A stretch of DNA of 64,000 nucleotides from Kordia sp965283645 (lineage in GTDB: Bacteria; Bacteroidota; Bacteroidia; Flavobacteriales; Flavobacteriaceae), in the NCBI RefSeq assembly GCF_965283645.1, contig NZ_CBDIPG010000001.1:1860001-1924000 (forward strand), in the 5' to 3' direction. The notes under the pieces were generated by a model, which was given only the letters and a program-made list of their open reading frames with translations, had not been told where the DNA came from and did not search any database. This document shows, piece by piece, positions 1 through 8,498 of this stretch (the first letter of the stretch is position 1; every line of letters begins with the position of its first letter). The translations under genes were made by a program, and so were the position numbers.

Positions 1-1
1 G

Positions 2-2311
2 CCTGGCATTGTAGAAATACACACTTTAAATTATTATGATAACTATGATTTTAATGAGCCGTCCATAACCTTACCAACTACAACAAATGTTTATGAAGCC
101 CAAATATCATCTGATATAAAAACACTACCTACGGGTTCTAAAGTACGTGTTTTAGGAACTGATAATTGGATTACAACTGTAACACATTATGATAAAAAAG
201 GTAGACCAATTTATGTAGCATCAAAAAATGAATATTTGTCAATTTTAACAAAAACAGAAACAGAATTAGATTTTACAGGTAAAATATTAGAAATAAAATC
301 ATCACATTTTAAAAACGGAAATACACCCATTGTAACTGTTGAAAGGTTTAGTTATGATCATTCGGGACGAATGCTAACTCAAAAGCAACAAATCAACGAT
401 CAAGAAGAAGAATTAATCTCAGCAAATATGTACGATGAATTAGGGGCTTTAATAAACAAAAAAGTTGGAAATACAGAAATAAATCCACTACAAGAAATTG
501 ATTACAGCTATACTGTTCGTGGTTGGCTTAAAGGAATCAATGATGTAGATGCAAATGATCAAAACAAACTATTTTCTTTTAAAATCAATTATGATACATC
601 TAATTTACTGGGAACTACAACACTATTCAATGGAAATATTAGTGAAACCCATTGGAAAACCGCCAATGATCTCAATTTAAGAAGTTATGGATATCAATAT
701 GATGCACTTAATAGAATTACAAATGCTACCTACCAAAGTGGACAAGCAGTAACAAATCTTGCTAATAATGATATCGAGAATTACAGTTTAAATAACGTAT
801 CCTATGATAAAAACGGAAACATTCTCTCATTAGAACGAATGGGAATAACAGAAGTTGCAAACCCTACAGTGGATATTATTGACCAACTAACTTACAACTA
901 TGCCAGCAATAGTAACACATTACTAAAAGTTACCGATGTTGCAGATACGGCTGGTTTTAAAGATGTACATACACCTGAAAATGATTACATGTTTGATGTA
1001 AATGGGAATATGACAGCTGATGTAAACAAAGGAATTATCCCTAATGGAATCGCATACAATCACTTAAACCTGCCAACAACAATTAATTTTGGCAATAGCG
1101 GGAACATTTCTTACATTTACGATGCTACAGGAATAAAAATGGCTAAAATAGTTTCAGAAAATAATAGTTTAGTTACTACGCAATATGCTGGAAATTTTGT
1201 GTATAAAATTGACAATACAAATGTCGAGACTCTACAATTTTTTAATCATGCAGAAGGATATGTTGAGCCGTCAACAAATAGTACATTTGCATACACATTT
1301 CAATTTAAAGATCATTTAGATAATATTAGGTTATCGTATGAAGATTCGAATAATGATGGAAGTATCGATGTTAATTCTGAAATTAAGGAAGAAAGTAATT
1401 ATTACCCTTTTGGATTGAAGCACAAAGGCTATAATAGTATAATAACTGGAAGAAATCATAACTATGGCTTTGGCGATAAAGAAGAACAAAATGAACTTGG
1501 ACTGAAATGGATAGACATCAAAGCTCGTAATTACGATGTATCCATAGGGCGTTGGATGAATATAGATATTTTAGCAGAAAAATTTGAAAGCTTCTCCCCT
1601 TATGCATATGTTGGAAATAGTCCTGTAACAAGATATGATTTCGATGGAATGGATTGGTATTATGATAAAAATGGATATCAATATAATCCAAACTTAACAA
1701 AAGATAATGCTTCTGATATATTAAAAAAAGGACAGCTATATATTAAAGAAAAAGGAGCTATTGTAATTATAGATGACGGAGAAGTTTATTCTTTTGAATT
1801 AAATAAGAACGGAACGGTATCTGACAGGAAAGGTAATCTTTTAGATGCTGGAGAAACTGTAATAGCTGGAGACTCTAATACAAAAATTACCTCCTTTGAC
1901 GATAGACCCTCGGTTTATGATTATAAAAACGGAGAAGAAATAACGTCTGAAGATGGTCACGATTATTTATTACATGATAACAAATGGTTAAAAGTTGAAA
2001 CACGTAAAGAGTATAGTGATAGGATAGCGAAAAGAACAAAAACTAGACGTCCTCCTCTTCCAAGAACAGCTAGGGAAGTAATGCAGTATGATCAAAGACT
2101 TGTAAATAAATCAGGTGCAAAAAGTGCAATTGGAATTAGTTCTGTAGGAAGTGGTATTAGTAAAATTTCTAGTAAATTTAAATATACTCCTGTTGGAGTT
2201 CTTGCTTCTTATTTTGGAGGACAAATTAATTCATATATCGGCATGAAAAAAAGGATGGAAACTCATGATAAAACAGTAGAACATCACAGAAACGAAAAAA
2301 ATGGGTCATAA
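2..2311 (+). CDS. RHS/YD-repeat polymorphic toxin, 3' part (5' end outside window)
   Basis: The frame is open from base 2, so the gene enters from the left and the codon at 236 (TTG) is internal. The protein has repeated YD-type motifs (YDALNRIT, YDKNGNIL, YDATGIKM) and then the usual RHS core end, with KARNYDVSIGRWMNIDI followed by SPYAYVGNSPVTRYDFDGMD about 210 residues before the end. In this family the segment after that core end is a variable C-terminal toxin domain released by self-cleavage. Here the tip has a charged middle part (RTKTRRPPLPR) and a glycine/serine-rich hydrophobic stretch (about residues 635-665 of the part counted from 236). I do not recognise its toxin fold. The next gene overlaps its 3' end by 11 bases, as expected for a toxin-immunity pair. 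Surface or secreted location is inferred from the family. Confidence 0.85.
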   Translation, partial: PGIVEIHTLNYYDNYDFNEPSITLPTTTNVYEAQISSDIKTLPTGSKVRVLGTDNWITTVTHYDKKGRPIYVASKNEYLSILTKTETELDFTGKILEIKSSHFKNGNTPIVTVERFSYDHSGRMLTQKQQINDQEEELISANMYDELGALINKKVGNTEINPLQEIDYSYTVRGWLKGINDVDANDQNKLFSFKINYDTSNLLGTTTLFNGNISETHWKTANDLNLRSYGYQYDALNRITNATYQSGQAVTNLANNDIENYSLNNVSYDKNGNILSLERMGITEVANPTVDIIDQLTYNYASNSNTLLKVTDVADTAGFKDVHTPENDYMFDVNGNMTADVNKGIIPNGIAYNHLNLPTTINFGNSGNISYIYDATGIKMAKIVSENNSLVTTQYAGNFVYKIDNTNVETLQFFNHAEGYVEPSTNSTFAYTFQFKDHLDNIRLSYEDSNNDGSIDVNSEIKEESNYYPFGLKHKGYNSIITGRNHNYGFGDKEEQNELGLKWIDIKARNYDVSIGRWMNIDILAEKFESFSPYAYVGNSPVTRYDFDGMDWYYDKNGYQYNPNLTKDNASDILKKGQLYIKEKGAIVIIDDGEVYSFELNKNGTVSDRKGNLLDAGETVIAGDSNTKITSFDDRPSVYDYKNGEEITSEDGHDYLLHDNKWLKVETRKEYSDRIAKRTKTRRPPLPRTAREVMQYDQRLVNKSGAKSAIGISSVGSGISKISSKFKYTPVGVLASYFGGQINSYIGMKKRMETHDKTVEHHRNEKNGS

Positions 2312-2681
2312 AAAAAAATTTATTTTCAAACAAATTGTAGTATTTGTTTCAATTAATATAATAATATTTTTATTGATTTCAGATTTTAATTACAGCAGTA
2401 TTTCTTCTGCTGTAATTAAAGTTTCTTTATCGTTTGCCATATTTATATATGGAATGTATTTAGGCTACGAATTCACAAATAAACTTTCTAATAAATACCA
2501 AAATAGGGTATTTATTATTAAAACTTTATTTTATTTAATCTTAGTAGTATCAATTTATTTATTAAGATATTTTTCGTCAAAGAAATTTGGTCAGGATATA
2601 ATCGTACAAAATTTTTACTTATACCCACTACTATTAATGTTTTTTTTAAATGATCTTAATAATTATTATTTAAAAAAATAA
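2301..2681 (+). CDS. small four-helix membrane protein, candidate immunity partner of the RHS toxin
   Basis: This 126-aa protein has a basic N-terminus (MGHKKKF) and about four hydrophobic segments (roughly residues 10-28, 34-54, 68-88 and 104-118), so it is an inner-membrane protein. It starts inside the last codons of the RHS gene, 11 bases before the stop, indicating translational coupling. Position directly behind a polymorphic toxin tip is the classic place for an immunity gene, and a membrane immunity protein would suit a membrane-acting toxin. No family is recognised, so the immunity role rests on context only. Confidence 0.65.
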   Translation: MGHKKKFIFKQIVVFVSINIIIFLLISDFNYSSISSAVIKVSLSFAIFIYGMYLGYEFTNKLSNKYQNRVFIIKTLFYLILVVSIYLLRYFSSKKFGQDIIVQNFYLYPLLLMFFLNDLNNYYLKK

Positions 2682-2960
2682 TTACTCTTTTTTTACATAT
2701 AAAAAAATACCAATTGGGAATAGTAAAAATGAAAGATTGTATATAATATCAACTACATTTGAATAGAAAAATAGATTTATCAAGTTATTTTCTTGATTAA
2801 GAGGTAATATATAATTGAACAATATTAAAAATATTATTTCTGAAATTACGCCAATTAACATTAAAGATTTAGAAAGAAAAAGATCTTTATTCTTTCTAAA
2901 AACTATTATTATTACTAATAATTTAATTAGACAGGCAATTATTAATATTATAGTGTTCAT
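2682..2960 (-). CDS. small three-helix membrane protein, unknown function
   Basis: A 92-aa, very hydrophobic protein with three predicted membrane segments (about residues 3-20, 30-52 and 66-88) and a KKE C-terminus. It is convergent with the preceding membrane protein gene, with no base between the two stop codons. The coding region is extremely AT-rich, like its neighbours. It may be another immunity-type or accessory gene of the toxin locus, but nothing in its sequence shows a function. That it is a real gene is moderately likely: the hydrophobic pattern is coherent and starts at an ATG. Confidence 0.5.
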   Translation of the reverse strand: MNTIILIIACLIKLLVIIIVFRKNKDLFLSKSLMLIGVISEIIFLILFNYILPLNQENNLINLFFYSNVVDIIYNLSFLLFPIGIFLYVKKE

Positions 2961-3103
2961 TATTATAATTAATTTTTATCAAATTTAGAATAAATATTTT
3001 AAATGAATATTTCAGTTTAAATATTGCTGAAATAATCAAATATTTATGATTGCGGAGTAGTAAGAGAATTTACTGTTCTGAATCTTTTAATTAAATATAT
3101 CAT

Positions 3104-3424
3104 ATGGAAATAAAAAAGGATGAATCAGAAATTATTGGTAAATGGGAATTTATCAATGGAAAGTATGTTCAAAATGATACATGCAAAAGGATAGAATATT
3201 TAAAGAAAAAATATTTACTTGAAATTACAAAAGATGAATCAGGATGGTATGTTTTATATAAAGACCCTAATGATGGCAGGTATTGGGAATCAAAATATTT
3301 ACAAAGTGACTTACACGGTGGAGGTATACCCGCATTAATAAATATAAAAAATGATTTATTGAAGTATCAACTTAAATGGGATAAAAATGATATACAGCCT
3401 ATTTCAAGTATTGGTATAAAGTAA
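3104..3424 (+). CDS. Imm27-type immunity protein (orphan)
   Basis: This 106-aa soluble protein matches the pattern I know from the Imm27 immunity family: an early IIGKWEF segment, then CKRIEYL, a GWYVLYKDPNDGRYWE core and a downstream GGGIPAL. Imm27 proteins neutralise toxin domains of polymorphic toxin systems in the cytoplasm. No toxin gene directly precedes it. It lies 680 bases after the RHS gene, behind two membrane protein genes, so it looks like an orphan kept from an earlier toxin tip. A rho-independent terminator follows at 3488-3520. Family assignment is by recall of conserved residues, not by a search. Confidence 0.75.
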   Translation: MEIKKDESEIIGKWEFINGKYVQNDTCKRIEYLKKKYLLEITKDESGWYVLYKDPNDGRYWESKYLQSDLHGGGIPALINIKNDLLKYQLKWDKNDIQPISSIGIK

Positions 3425-3487
3425 AAACTTATATTGATTCTAAGCTTGCGCTGGCTTGTTGTTTGTGGTACGTATGTAAAGAAAATT

Positions 3488-3520
3488 AAAAGCAATCATA
3501 TATTTTATGGTTGCTTTTTT
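3488..3520 (+). terminator. rho-independent terminator after the Imm27 gene
   Basis: A 12-bp stem, AAAAGCAATCAT (3488-3499) with ATGGTTGCTTTT (3507-3518) including one G-T pair, is followed by a T run. It lies 64 bases after the Imm27 stop and just before the IS66 insertion. Confidence 0.75.
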
Positions 3521-3538
3521 ATAAAATATAATAGTGTA

Positions 3539-3546
3539 GTATAAGG
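3539..3546. repeat. IS66 copy 1 target-site duplication, left copy
   Basis: GTATAAGG directly precedes the left tip of the IS66 element and is repeated exactly at 5999-6006 after its right tip. Eight bases is the duplication length expected for IS66. Confidence 0.9.
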
Positions 3547-3604
3547 GTAAACACTCCGTAGTCTACATATTGTGACATTGGTAAAGTGATTTTAGTTTTA
3601 CATC

Positions 3605-3937
3605 ATGAAAAAAAATCACAGAACTAAATCGGAGATGTATCCATTAATAGAAGGTTTTGCTAGTAGTGGAATGAAATTAGACGCCTATTGCAAGGCTCAT
3701 AAACTTAATTATTATACCTATCGTTATTGGTTACGTAAATACAAATCAGAAAAGAAGCAAGATTCAGTTAAAGATTCTTCTAATTTAAACTTCATTCCAG
3801 TGAAGGTTATGGCTCCTGAAATCAAGGAAGAAACATTACAGATTTTCTATCCTAATGGAGTTCAAATAGCAGTATCTACAGTTTTAGACATGGAAGGATT
3901 ATCAACCTTAAAGAAACTAGTATCATGTTTGGATTAG
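3605..3937 (+). CDS. tnpA: IS66 accessory protein TnpA
   Basis: A 110-aa protein with the compact helix-turn-helix of IS66 TnpA proteins: GMKLDAYCKAHKLNYYTYRYWLRKYK at about residues 23-48 (shown in part: DAYCKAHKLNYYTYRYW), and a C-terminal half that ends in KKLVSCLD. TnpA is required together with TnpB and TnpC for IS66 transposition. It is the first gene of the element, 58 bases inside the left tip. Its last 13 bases overlap tnpB, which indicates translational coupling. The counterpart in copy 2 is 121 aa with the same ending (KLISCLD). Confidence 0.88.
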   Translation: MKKNHRTKSEMYPLIEGFASSGMKLDAYCKAHKLNYYTYRYWLRKYKSEKKQDSVKDSSNLNFIPVKVMAPEIKEETLQIFYPNGVQIAVSTVLDMEGLSTLKKLVSCLD

Positions 3938-4278
3938 GTATTAATCATGATTTTCATTTATACAGTAAACCAACTGATATGCGAAAAAGTTTTAACGGAT
4001 TATGTGGATTAATCGCAAAAGATTTAGTGACTCCAGCTAGTAATGGAACTGTTTACATATTTATCAATAAAGCTAGAGATAAGGTCAAGTTATTACATTG
4101 GCAAAACGGAGGATTTGTATTGTATTATAAGCGATTAGAGCAAGGGCGTTTTGAGTTGCCAAATTACGATCCAGAAGTTGGAAGTATTGGGTTAGATTAT
4201 TCGCAGCTCGTATTATTAATAGATGGAGTTTTCATTAATAATTTGCAACGAAAAAAACGATACGAATTAGCAGTATAA
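3925..4278 (+). CDS. tnpB: IS66 accessory protein TnpB (Orf2)
   Basis: A 117-aa protein typical of the IS66 Orf2 family. It contains the conserved PTDMRKSFNGLCGLI segment near residue 17, VYIFINKARDKVKLLHWQNGGF in the middle (shown in part: FINKARDKVKLLHW) and YKRLEQGRFELP. This is the most conserved IS66 accessory protein and is needed for transposition; its biochemical role is not settled. It starts inside tnpA (13-base overlap) and precedes tnpC by 49 bases. Full length, no disruption. Confidence 0.93.
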   Translation: MFGLGINHDFHLYSKPTDMRKSFNGLCGLIAKDLVTPASNGTVYIFINKARDKVKLLHWQNGGFVLYYKRLEQGRFELPNYDPEVGSIGLDYSQLVLLIDGVFINNLQRKKRYELAV

Positions 4279-4327
4279 AGTAGCTTAAGGCATTGTGATA
4301 TCGAAGTAGTTTTCGTATTTTTAATCC

Positions 4328-5815
4328 GTGGAAAAACAGACGGAAACACTTATAAATCTTGATGATTATGTTCCTAAAAGGAAGTATGATGAGCTACTAG
4401 GAAAAGTTACCCATTTAGAGCATCAACTACTAGAACTCAAACGTCTTATTTTTGGCACTAAGAGTGAACGTTTTATTCCATCGGAATCTAATCAACTTGG
4501 ATTATTTACAGAAGTAATCTCAGAAGATGTTCCAGTATCAGAACAAAAACAGGTGAGTTATAGCAAAACTATAACCAAAGAGAAGAAACATCCTGTTCGT
4601 TTACCATTAGCTCCACACTTGCCAAGAGTTGAAGAAGTTATTGAGCCAGAAAATATCATAGAAGGTAGTGTTAAAATTGGAGAAGAAATCACAGAACTAT
4701 TGGAATACACTCCGCAGAAAGTGTATGTTCGAAAAATAGTTCGTCCTAAATATGCATTACCAAAGGACTCAGGAATTAGTATTGCGGAGCTACCAAGCTT
4801 AATCTTACCTAAGTCTAATGTAGGAGCTGGGTTATTAGCGCATATTTTTGTCAGTAAATTTATTGATCACTTACCTTTCTACCGTCAACTACAAATATTA
4901 AAAAGACAAGATGTTGTTATTGCATCAGCAACCATATCTGGCTGGTTTACTAAAGCGTCCCAGCAGTTGGAAGTATTGTATAAAGTTCATAAACAATTAA
5001 TATTGCAATGTGACTATCTTCAGGCAGATGAATCAACAATCAAAGTACAAGACAGTCATAAAAAAGGGAGTACTCATAAAGGCTATCATTGGGTATTACA
5101 TGCTCCAGTAGAAGGATTAGTACTTTTTGAATATGCACCTAGTAGAGCAGCAGAAGTTCCAGAAGTACTATTACAAGAGTTTAGAGGAACATTACAAACT
5201 GATGGATATACTGCCTATAAAAAAGTGATTGAAAACTATGGCTTAAAACACTTAGCATGCATGGCACATGCTAGAAGATATTTTGAAAAAGCACTTGCTA
5301 ATGATAAGTCAAGAGCCAGTTATGCATTGGAGCAAATCCAAAAACTCTATAGTGTAGAACGAAAAATAAAAGAGCGTAATCTAAACTCGAAAACGATAAC
5401 ACGTTATAGAGCATTATGCGCTAAACCTATTTTAGATTTATTATACACTTGGATGCAAGATCAGTACACTAAAGTACTTCCTAAAAGTGCTATAGGAAAG
5501 GCACTTACTTATAGTCTAAAATTATGGGAGTCACTTATTGGTTACATCGATAATCCAGTATATTGCATTGATAATAACCTAATAGAGAACTCAATACGCC
5601 CTTTAGCCCTAGGTCGCAAAAATTACCTCTTTGCTGGCAATCATAAAGCAGCACAAAATGCTGCGATGATGTATTCTTTCTTTGCTACTTGTAAAATCAA
5701 TGATGTAAATCCATATCATTGGTTGCATGATGTCTTTAAAAGATTACCAGAGCATAAAGCCAATAAATTAGAAGAATTACTGCCACAAAATTGGAAGAAA
5801 CAACAGCTTTCTTAA
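4328..5815 (+). CDS. tnpC: IS66-family transposase TnpC (DDE type)
   Basis: A 495-aa transposase. Domains in order: an N-terminal coiled-coil-like segment with the RLIFGTKSERF signature (about residues 40-50), a central zinc-finger/linker region, the DDE catalytic core with QADESTIKVQD and GTLQTDGYTAY carrying the two aspartates, and the C-terminal DNNLIENSIRPLALGRKNYLF block with the catalytic glutamate. IS66 Orf3 proteins normally measure about 500 aa, so it is full length. It is recognisably the same family as the copy-2 transposase but diverged throughout, so the two IS66 copies are different elements and not a recent duplication. Confidence 0.95.
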   Translation: MEKQTETLINLDDYVPKRKYDELLGKVTHLEHQLLELKRLIFGTKSERFIPSESNQLGLFTEVISEDVPVSEQKQVSYSKTITKEKKHPVRLPLAPHLPRVEEVIEPENIIEGSVKIGEEITELLEYTPQKVYVRKIVRPKYALPKDSGISIAELPSLILPKSNVGAGLLAHIFVSKFIDHLPFYRQLQILKRQDVVIASATISGWFTKASQQLEVLYKVHKQLILQCDYLQADESTIKVQDSHKKGSTHKGYHWVLHAPVEGLVLFEYAPSRAAEVPEVLLQEFRGTLQTDGYTAYKKVIENYGLKHLACMAHARRYFEKALANDKSRASYALEQIQKLYSVERKIKERNLNSKTITRYRALCAKPILDLLYTWMQDQYTKVLPKSAIGKALTYSLKLWESLIGYIDNPVYCIDNNLIENSIRPLALGRKNYLFAGNHKAAQNAAMMYSFFATCKINDVNPYHWLHDVFKRLPEHKANKLEELLPQNWKKQQLS

Positions 5816-5998
5816 CTGTTAAAAAAATACCTTTTTCTTAATAAAATCTCTCTTAAGCCAACAATACTTTAAAATCAGATACCTATCCAAGAACTAGGAA
5901 CACTTAAACTTCTACTTGTTAATGGGTTGCGTTTTTTCATAACTAACTTTATGTAAAATAAAACATCTAATCCTAGACGTAGAAGACCGAATGCTTAC

Positions 5999-6006
5999 GT
6001 ATAAGG
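5999..6006. repeat. IS66 copy 1 target-site duplication, right copy
   Basis: GTATAAGG, identical to 3539-3546, begins one base after the right inverted-repeat tip. Confidence 0.9.
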
Positions 6007-6376
6007 TTTAAAATATGTAATTATAGCAATTCCATGACTAAAAGAATTTTAAAGGAGCTAAAATAGAATTAGAAAATGAAACTAAAATATTTTAATACAA
6101 AATGATAACTAAATAATTATATAAATGATTTTTTTGTGTTGTAAGTTTCATAGCTTTTGGGATATCATAATAAGTATATAAGAAAACATGATTTCACGTG
6201 GAAACTATTAAAAAAGGGGAAAACCGTACTCTTATTACGGTTTGTTGTTTTTCTACACTGTTACGTAAACTTTTTTATATATTGCGTAATCATTTACAAA
6301 TACAATAAACAGAACTTTCTGACGCTTTCTTTTTTAAATACATTTGATTTTAGTATAAATTTAAAATCAAATTACA
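5999..6376. other. gene-free stretch between IS66 copy 1 and the small lipoprotein gene
   Basis: No convincing gene is seen. An 89-aa frame (6157-6426) runs through it but ends inside the lipoprotein gene and has no family resemblance. At 6221-6243 an 8-bp stem AAACCGTA/TACGGTTT with a 7-base loop is followed by a T-rich run, so it may be a terminator of a gene that was lost when the element inserted. A short frame starting MTKRILKELK near 6033 stops at once and may be a gene remnant. Confidence 0.4.
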
Positions 6377-6511
6377 ATGAAAAAAGTTTTATTAGTATTA
6401 GGCTTACTATTAACATTAACTGTTAGTTGTACACCAGAAGCATTGGAAGACAGTAATCAAGATGAACAAGCTACTGAAAAAGCTAAAGTTAAAGAACCTT
6501 CAGGTGGGTGA
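6377..6511 (+). CDS. small lipoprotein, unknown function
   Basis: A 44-aa frame with a textbook lipoprotein signal: MKKVLLVLGLLLTLTVSC with the lipobox cysteine at residue 18, then a short acidic/lysine-rich tail ending PSGG. Exported, lipid-anchored location follows from the signal. Its 3' end overlaps the next gene by 50 bases in another frame, and that gene's ATG lies inside this one. Short 'signal plus charged tail' lipoproteins are common in phage-like and plasmid-like elements of Bacteroidetes. The overlap could also mean that one of the two starts is not used. Confidence 0.55.
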   Translation: MKKVLLVLGLLLTLTVSCTPEALEDSNQDEQATEKAKVKEPSGG

Positions 6512-6968
6512 TTTTTGGGTAATGATATTTTTTATCATTTTTCCCATAATTTTTTATTCATATAGATTACTACCCAAGGATATCAAAGAAATTGAGGCTC
6601 TTGGGTTTGTATTTACTTCAAATTATTATGAATCAGTAAGATTACTTGTTTGGACACTCATGGGCAAATTCATGCCATTTATTGCATTTTCTATTATTTT
6701 TTTAAGAGTACAAAAAACTTGGAGTTATACTTTATTCATTCCAATAGGTATGTATTTGTTTCAAATAGTCAGAGTTATTAATGATGATACTGAATTTTTT
6801 GACACTATTGACTTCTTCTACATACTACCTTTCATAATGATATATTGCTATCTAATGGTTGTATATAAAAGACATATTGAAGCGATCAAAGCTAAAAACA
6901 AATACAAAGAAAAACTTGTAGAGACAGGAATGGAACTCATACTTTCAGAAAATAAAGAGCATGAGTAA
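6462..6968 (+). CDS. four-helix membrane protein, unknown function
   Basis: A 168-aa protein with a lysine-rich amphipathic N-terminus, about four membrane helices (roughly residues 18-38, 61-84, 91-109 and 116-136) and a charged cytoplasmic tail rich in Lys/Glu. The ATG at 6462 lies inside the preceding lipoprotein gene. If that overlap is thought unlikely, the first in-frame alternative is the ATG at 6522 (residue 21). The 3' end overlaps the next gene by 8 bases, so the two are probably co-translated. The setting, with small membrane proteins beside a phage-type repressor, suggests a phage-like or plasmid-like remnant. Confidence 0.6.
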   Translation: MNKLLKKLKLKNLQVGDFWVMIFFIIFPIIFYSYRLLPKDIKEIEALGFVFTSNYYESVRLLVWTLMGKFMPFIAFSIIFLRVQKTWSYTLFIPIGMYLFQIVRVINDDTEFFDTIDFFYILPFIMIYCYLMVVYKRHIEAIKAKNKYKEKLVETGMELILSENKEHE

Positions 6969-7182
6969 ACGTAAAAAAATAAAATTTGAAAATAAAATTA
7001 AGCTATTAAAAGAATACAAAGATACTCTTGATAGCAATGATAATTCTATTTCCAAGAAAGAATTACTTAACTATATCCTTCACGAACTAAAAGAACTAAA
7101 AAAAAAACCTGATAATGAATCCAATAATTTAACTATTGACGAAGTACTAGATACTTTTAATAATACTAAACTTAAAAACTAA
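6961..7182 (+). CDS. small lysine-rich protein, unknown function
   Basis: A 73-aa, strongly charged, soluble and probably helical protein (MSKRKKIKFENKIKLLKEY at the start, later NYILHELKELKKKPD). It overlaps the upstream membrane protein gene by 8 bases and ends convergently with the interrupted repressor gene, overlapping it by 4 bases. Its charge would suit nucleic acid or membrane-surface binding, but no motif shows this. I do not recognise a family. Confidence 0.5.
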   Translation: MSKRKKIKFENKIKLLKEYKDTLDSNDNSISKKELLNYILHELKELKKKPDNESNNLTIDEVLDTFNNTKLKN

Positions 7183-7478
7183 GATGTGGTATTGTTAGCT
7201 TTCCCGCCACTAACTTCATTTTTGAGTTTATTCAGCTCTCTAGCTAAAGCTTCTAACTTATCACTTAAAGTTAAATAATCCTTTGTATCTTCAAGATATT
7301 TAATGTATAACTTTCTTTCAATATCTTCTGCTAGATTTTCAATTTTATTATCAACCCCTTTTTCAATTTCTCCTTTTAAAAATAAATTAAAATACTCTGA
7401 TATTTCTAGGTAATAGTCTTTATTTCGTACAATATTATCAATCATTGCTAACCTAATAATGCTTGATTTATTTAAATA
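7179..7478 (-). pseudogene. C-terminal fragment of a phage-type repressor split by IS982
   Basis: The native part runs from the IS982 junction (7478) to the stop at 7179 and encodes about 98 residues, including SIIRLAMIDNIVRNK and a helical C-terminus SDKLEALARELNKLKNEV. The frame stays open into the IS up to an ATG at 7535, but those first residues are IS-encoded. Removing the IS and one copy of the 6-bp duplication joins this fragment in frame to the HTH fragment at 8493-8819, restoring a 204-aa protein. The coiled-coil-like end fits an oligomerisation region of a phage-type regulator. The split gene is presumably non-functional, though the HTH part may still be made. Confidence 0.8.
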
Positions 7479-8498
7479 ACGTGAGTTCGACTTAAGAAGA
7501 TGTTTTAATTGTTTGTAAAATAGAGAAGGAATCATTAACTTAATATTCTGAATAACAAGCTAATAATAAGAACTTCTCTATGATTACTGACAATAAAATT
7601 ATTGAAATATTTTGTCTTTTAGACGATTTTAGTAAAGAATATAACGATTTGGTTACCAAAAACAGTCTTCTTGACCCAAATAAAAAGAAAATACGCAAAA
7701 GAAAGCGTAAAATGTCTGATGCAGAAGTAATGACTATTTTAGTTATTTTTCATTTCAAATCTTACCGAAATCTGAAGCACTTCTATATAAATCATGTGTG
7801 TAAACATATGCGTAATGAGTTCCCCGATTGTGTTTCATACAATCGTTTTGTTGAACTTCAAAAAAAAGTAGTTCAACCACTAGGAGTATTTATGAAAATG
7901 CATTGTTTGGGTAGTTGTACTGGCATTTCATTTATAGATTCTACTACGTTGAAATCCTGTCACTATAAAAGAGAAAAGCAACATAAAGTGTTTGCTGGTT
8001 TAGCTCAAAAAAGTTACGGAACCTTAGGTTGGTTTTATGGATTTAAATTACATCTTGTCTGTAACGATAAAGGTGAACTAGTCGAGTTTATGCTTACTCC
8101 AGGGAATGTGGATGATAGAAAACCTCTTAGAAACAAATCATTCAATGATAAAATATTTGGTAAAATTTATGGAGACAAAGGCTATCTCGGAAAAGATTTA
8201 TTTGAAAAATTATTTGTAGATGGAATTCATTTAATAACAAAAGTGAGAAAGAATATGAAGAAAAAAGCAATGGATTTTATGGATAAAGTACTATTAAGAA
8301 AAAGAGCTGTAATTGAATCTGTAAATGACATCTTAAAAAATGTATGTTATATTGAGCATACAAGACATAGGTCGGTAGATAATTTTATATCAAACTTGGT
8401 CTGTGGATTAATAGCATATAGTTTTATACCTAAAAAACCATCTATCAAAATTACTAATATGCTCCCAAATATTGGAATAAGTTAAGTCGAACTCACGT
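7479..8498 (+). mobile_element. complete IS982-family insertion sequence (1020 bp)
   Basis: Perfect 17-bp inverted repeats mark the ends: ACGTGAGTTCGACTTAA at 7479-7495 and its reverse complement at 8482-8498. The 6-bp sequence TAAATA directly borders both ends (7473-7478 and 8499-8504) as target duplication. The element carries one transposase gene whose stop codon lies inside the right inverted repeat. It lies inside the repressor gene, which is restored in frame when the element is removed in thought, so the insertion is fairly recent. Confidence 0.92.
7580..8485 (+). CDS. IS982-family transposase
   Basis: A 301-aa DDE transposase of the IS982 family. The N-terminal part is basic (KKKIRKRKRKMSDAEVMTI), followed by the conserved CVSYNRFVEL region, FIDSTTLKSCHYKRE with the first aspartate, GWFYGFKLHLVCNDKGEL, the second aspartate in IYGDKGYLGKDLF, and the glutamate in RAVIESVNDILKN. 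IS982 transposases are usually about 290-300 aa, so this is full length. No frameshift is visible and the inverted repeats and target duplication are intact, so the element may still be active. Confidence 0.95.
   Translation: MITDNKIIEIFCLLDDFSKEYNDLVTKNSLLDPNKKKIRKRKRKMSDAEVMTILVIFHFKSYRNLKHFYINHVCKHMRNEFPDCVSYNRFVELQKKVVQPLGVFMKMHCLGSCTGISFIDSTTLKSCHYKREKQHKVFAGLAQKSYGTLGWFYGFKLHLVCNDKGELVEFMLTPGNVDDRKPLRNKSFNDKIFGKIYGDKGYLGKDLFEKLFVDGIHLITKVRKNMKKKAMDFMDKVLLRKRAVIESVNDILKNVCYIEHTRHRSVDNFISNLVCGLIAYSFIPKKPSIKITNMLPNIGIS

Larger units (their letters stand above)
3547..5998 (+). mobile_element. complete IS66-family insertion sequence, copy 1 (2452 bp)
   Basis: The element carries tnpA, tnpB and tnpC in order. 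Its tips are imperfect inverted repeats: the left tip starts GTAAACACTCCGTAGTCTAC at 3547, and the right tip read inward starts GTAAGCATTCGGTCTTCTAC at 5998 (16 of the first 22 positions match). Both ends are bordered by the 8-bp duplication GTATAAGG, so this copy is a simple, undisturbed insertion into the intergenic DNA downstream of the Imm27 gene. All three reading frames are intact. The last 56 bases at the right end are identical to the right end of the second IS66 copy, although the genes differ clearly. Confidence 0.93.

Noticed and set aside
6157..6426. 89-aa frame with a hydrophobic middle part
   Set aside because: It has no family resemblance, runs across a terminator-like hairpin and into the lipoprotein gene, and its composition follows the AT-rich DNA.
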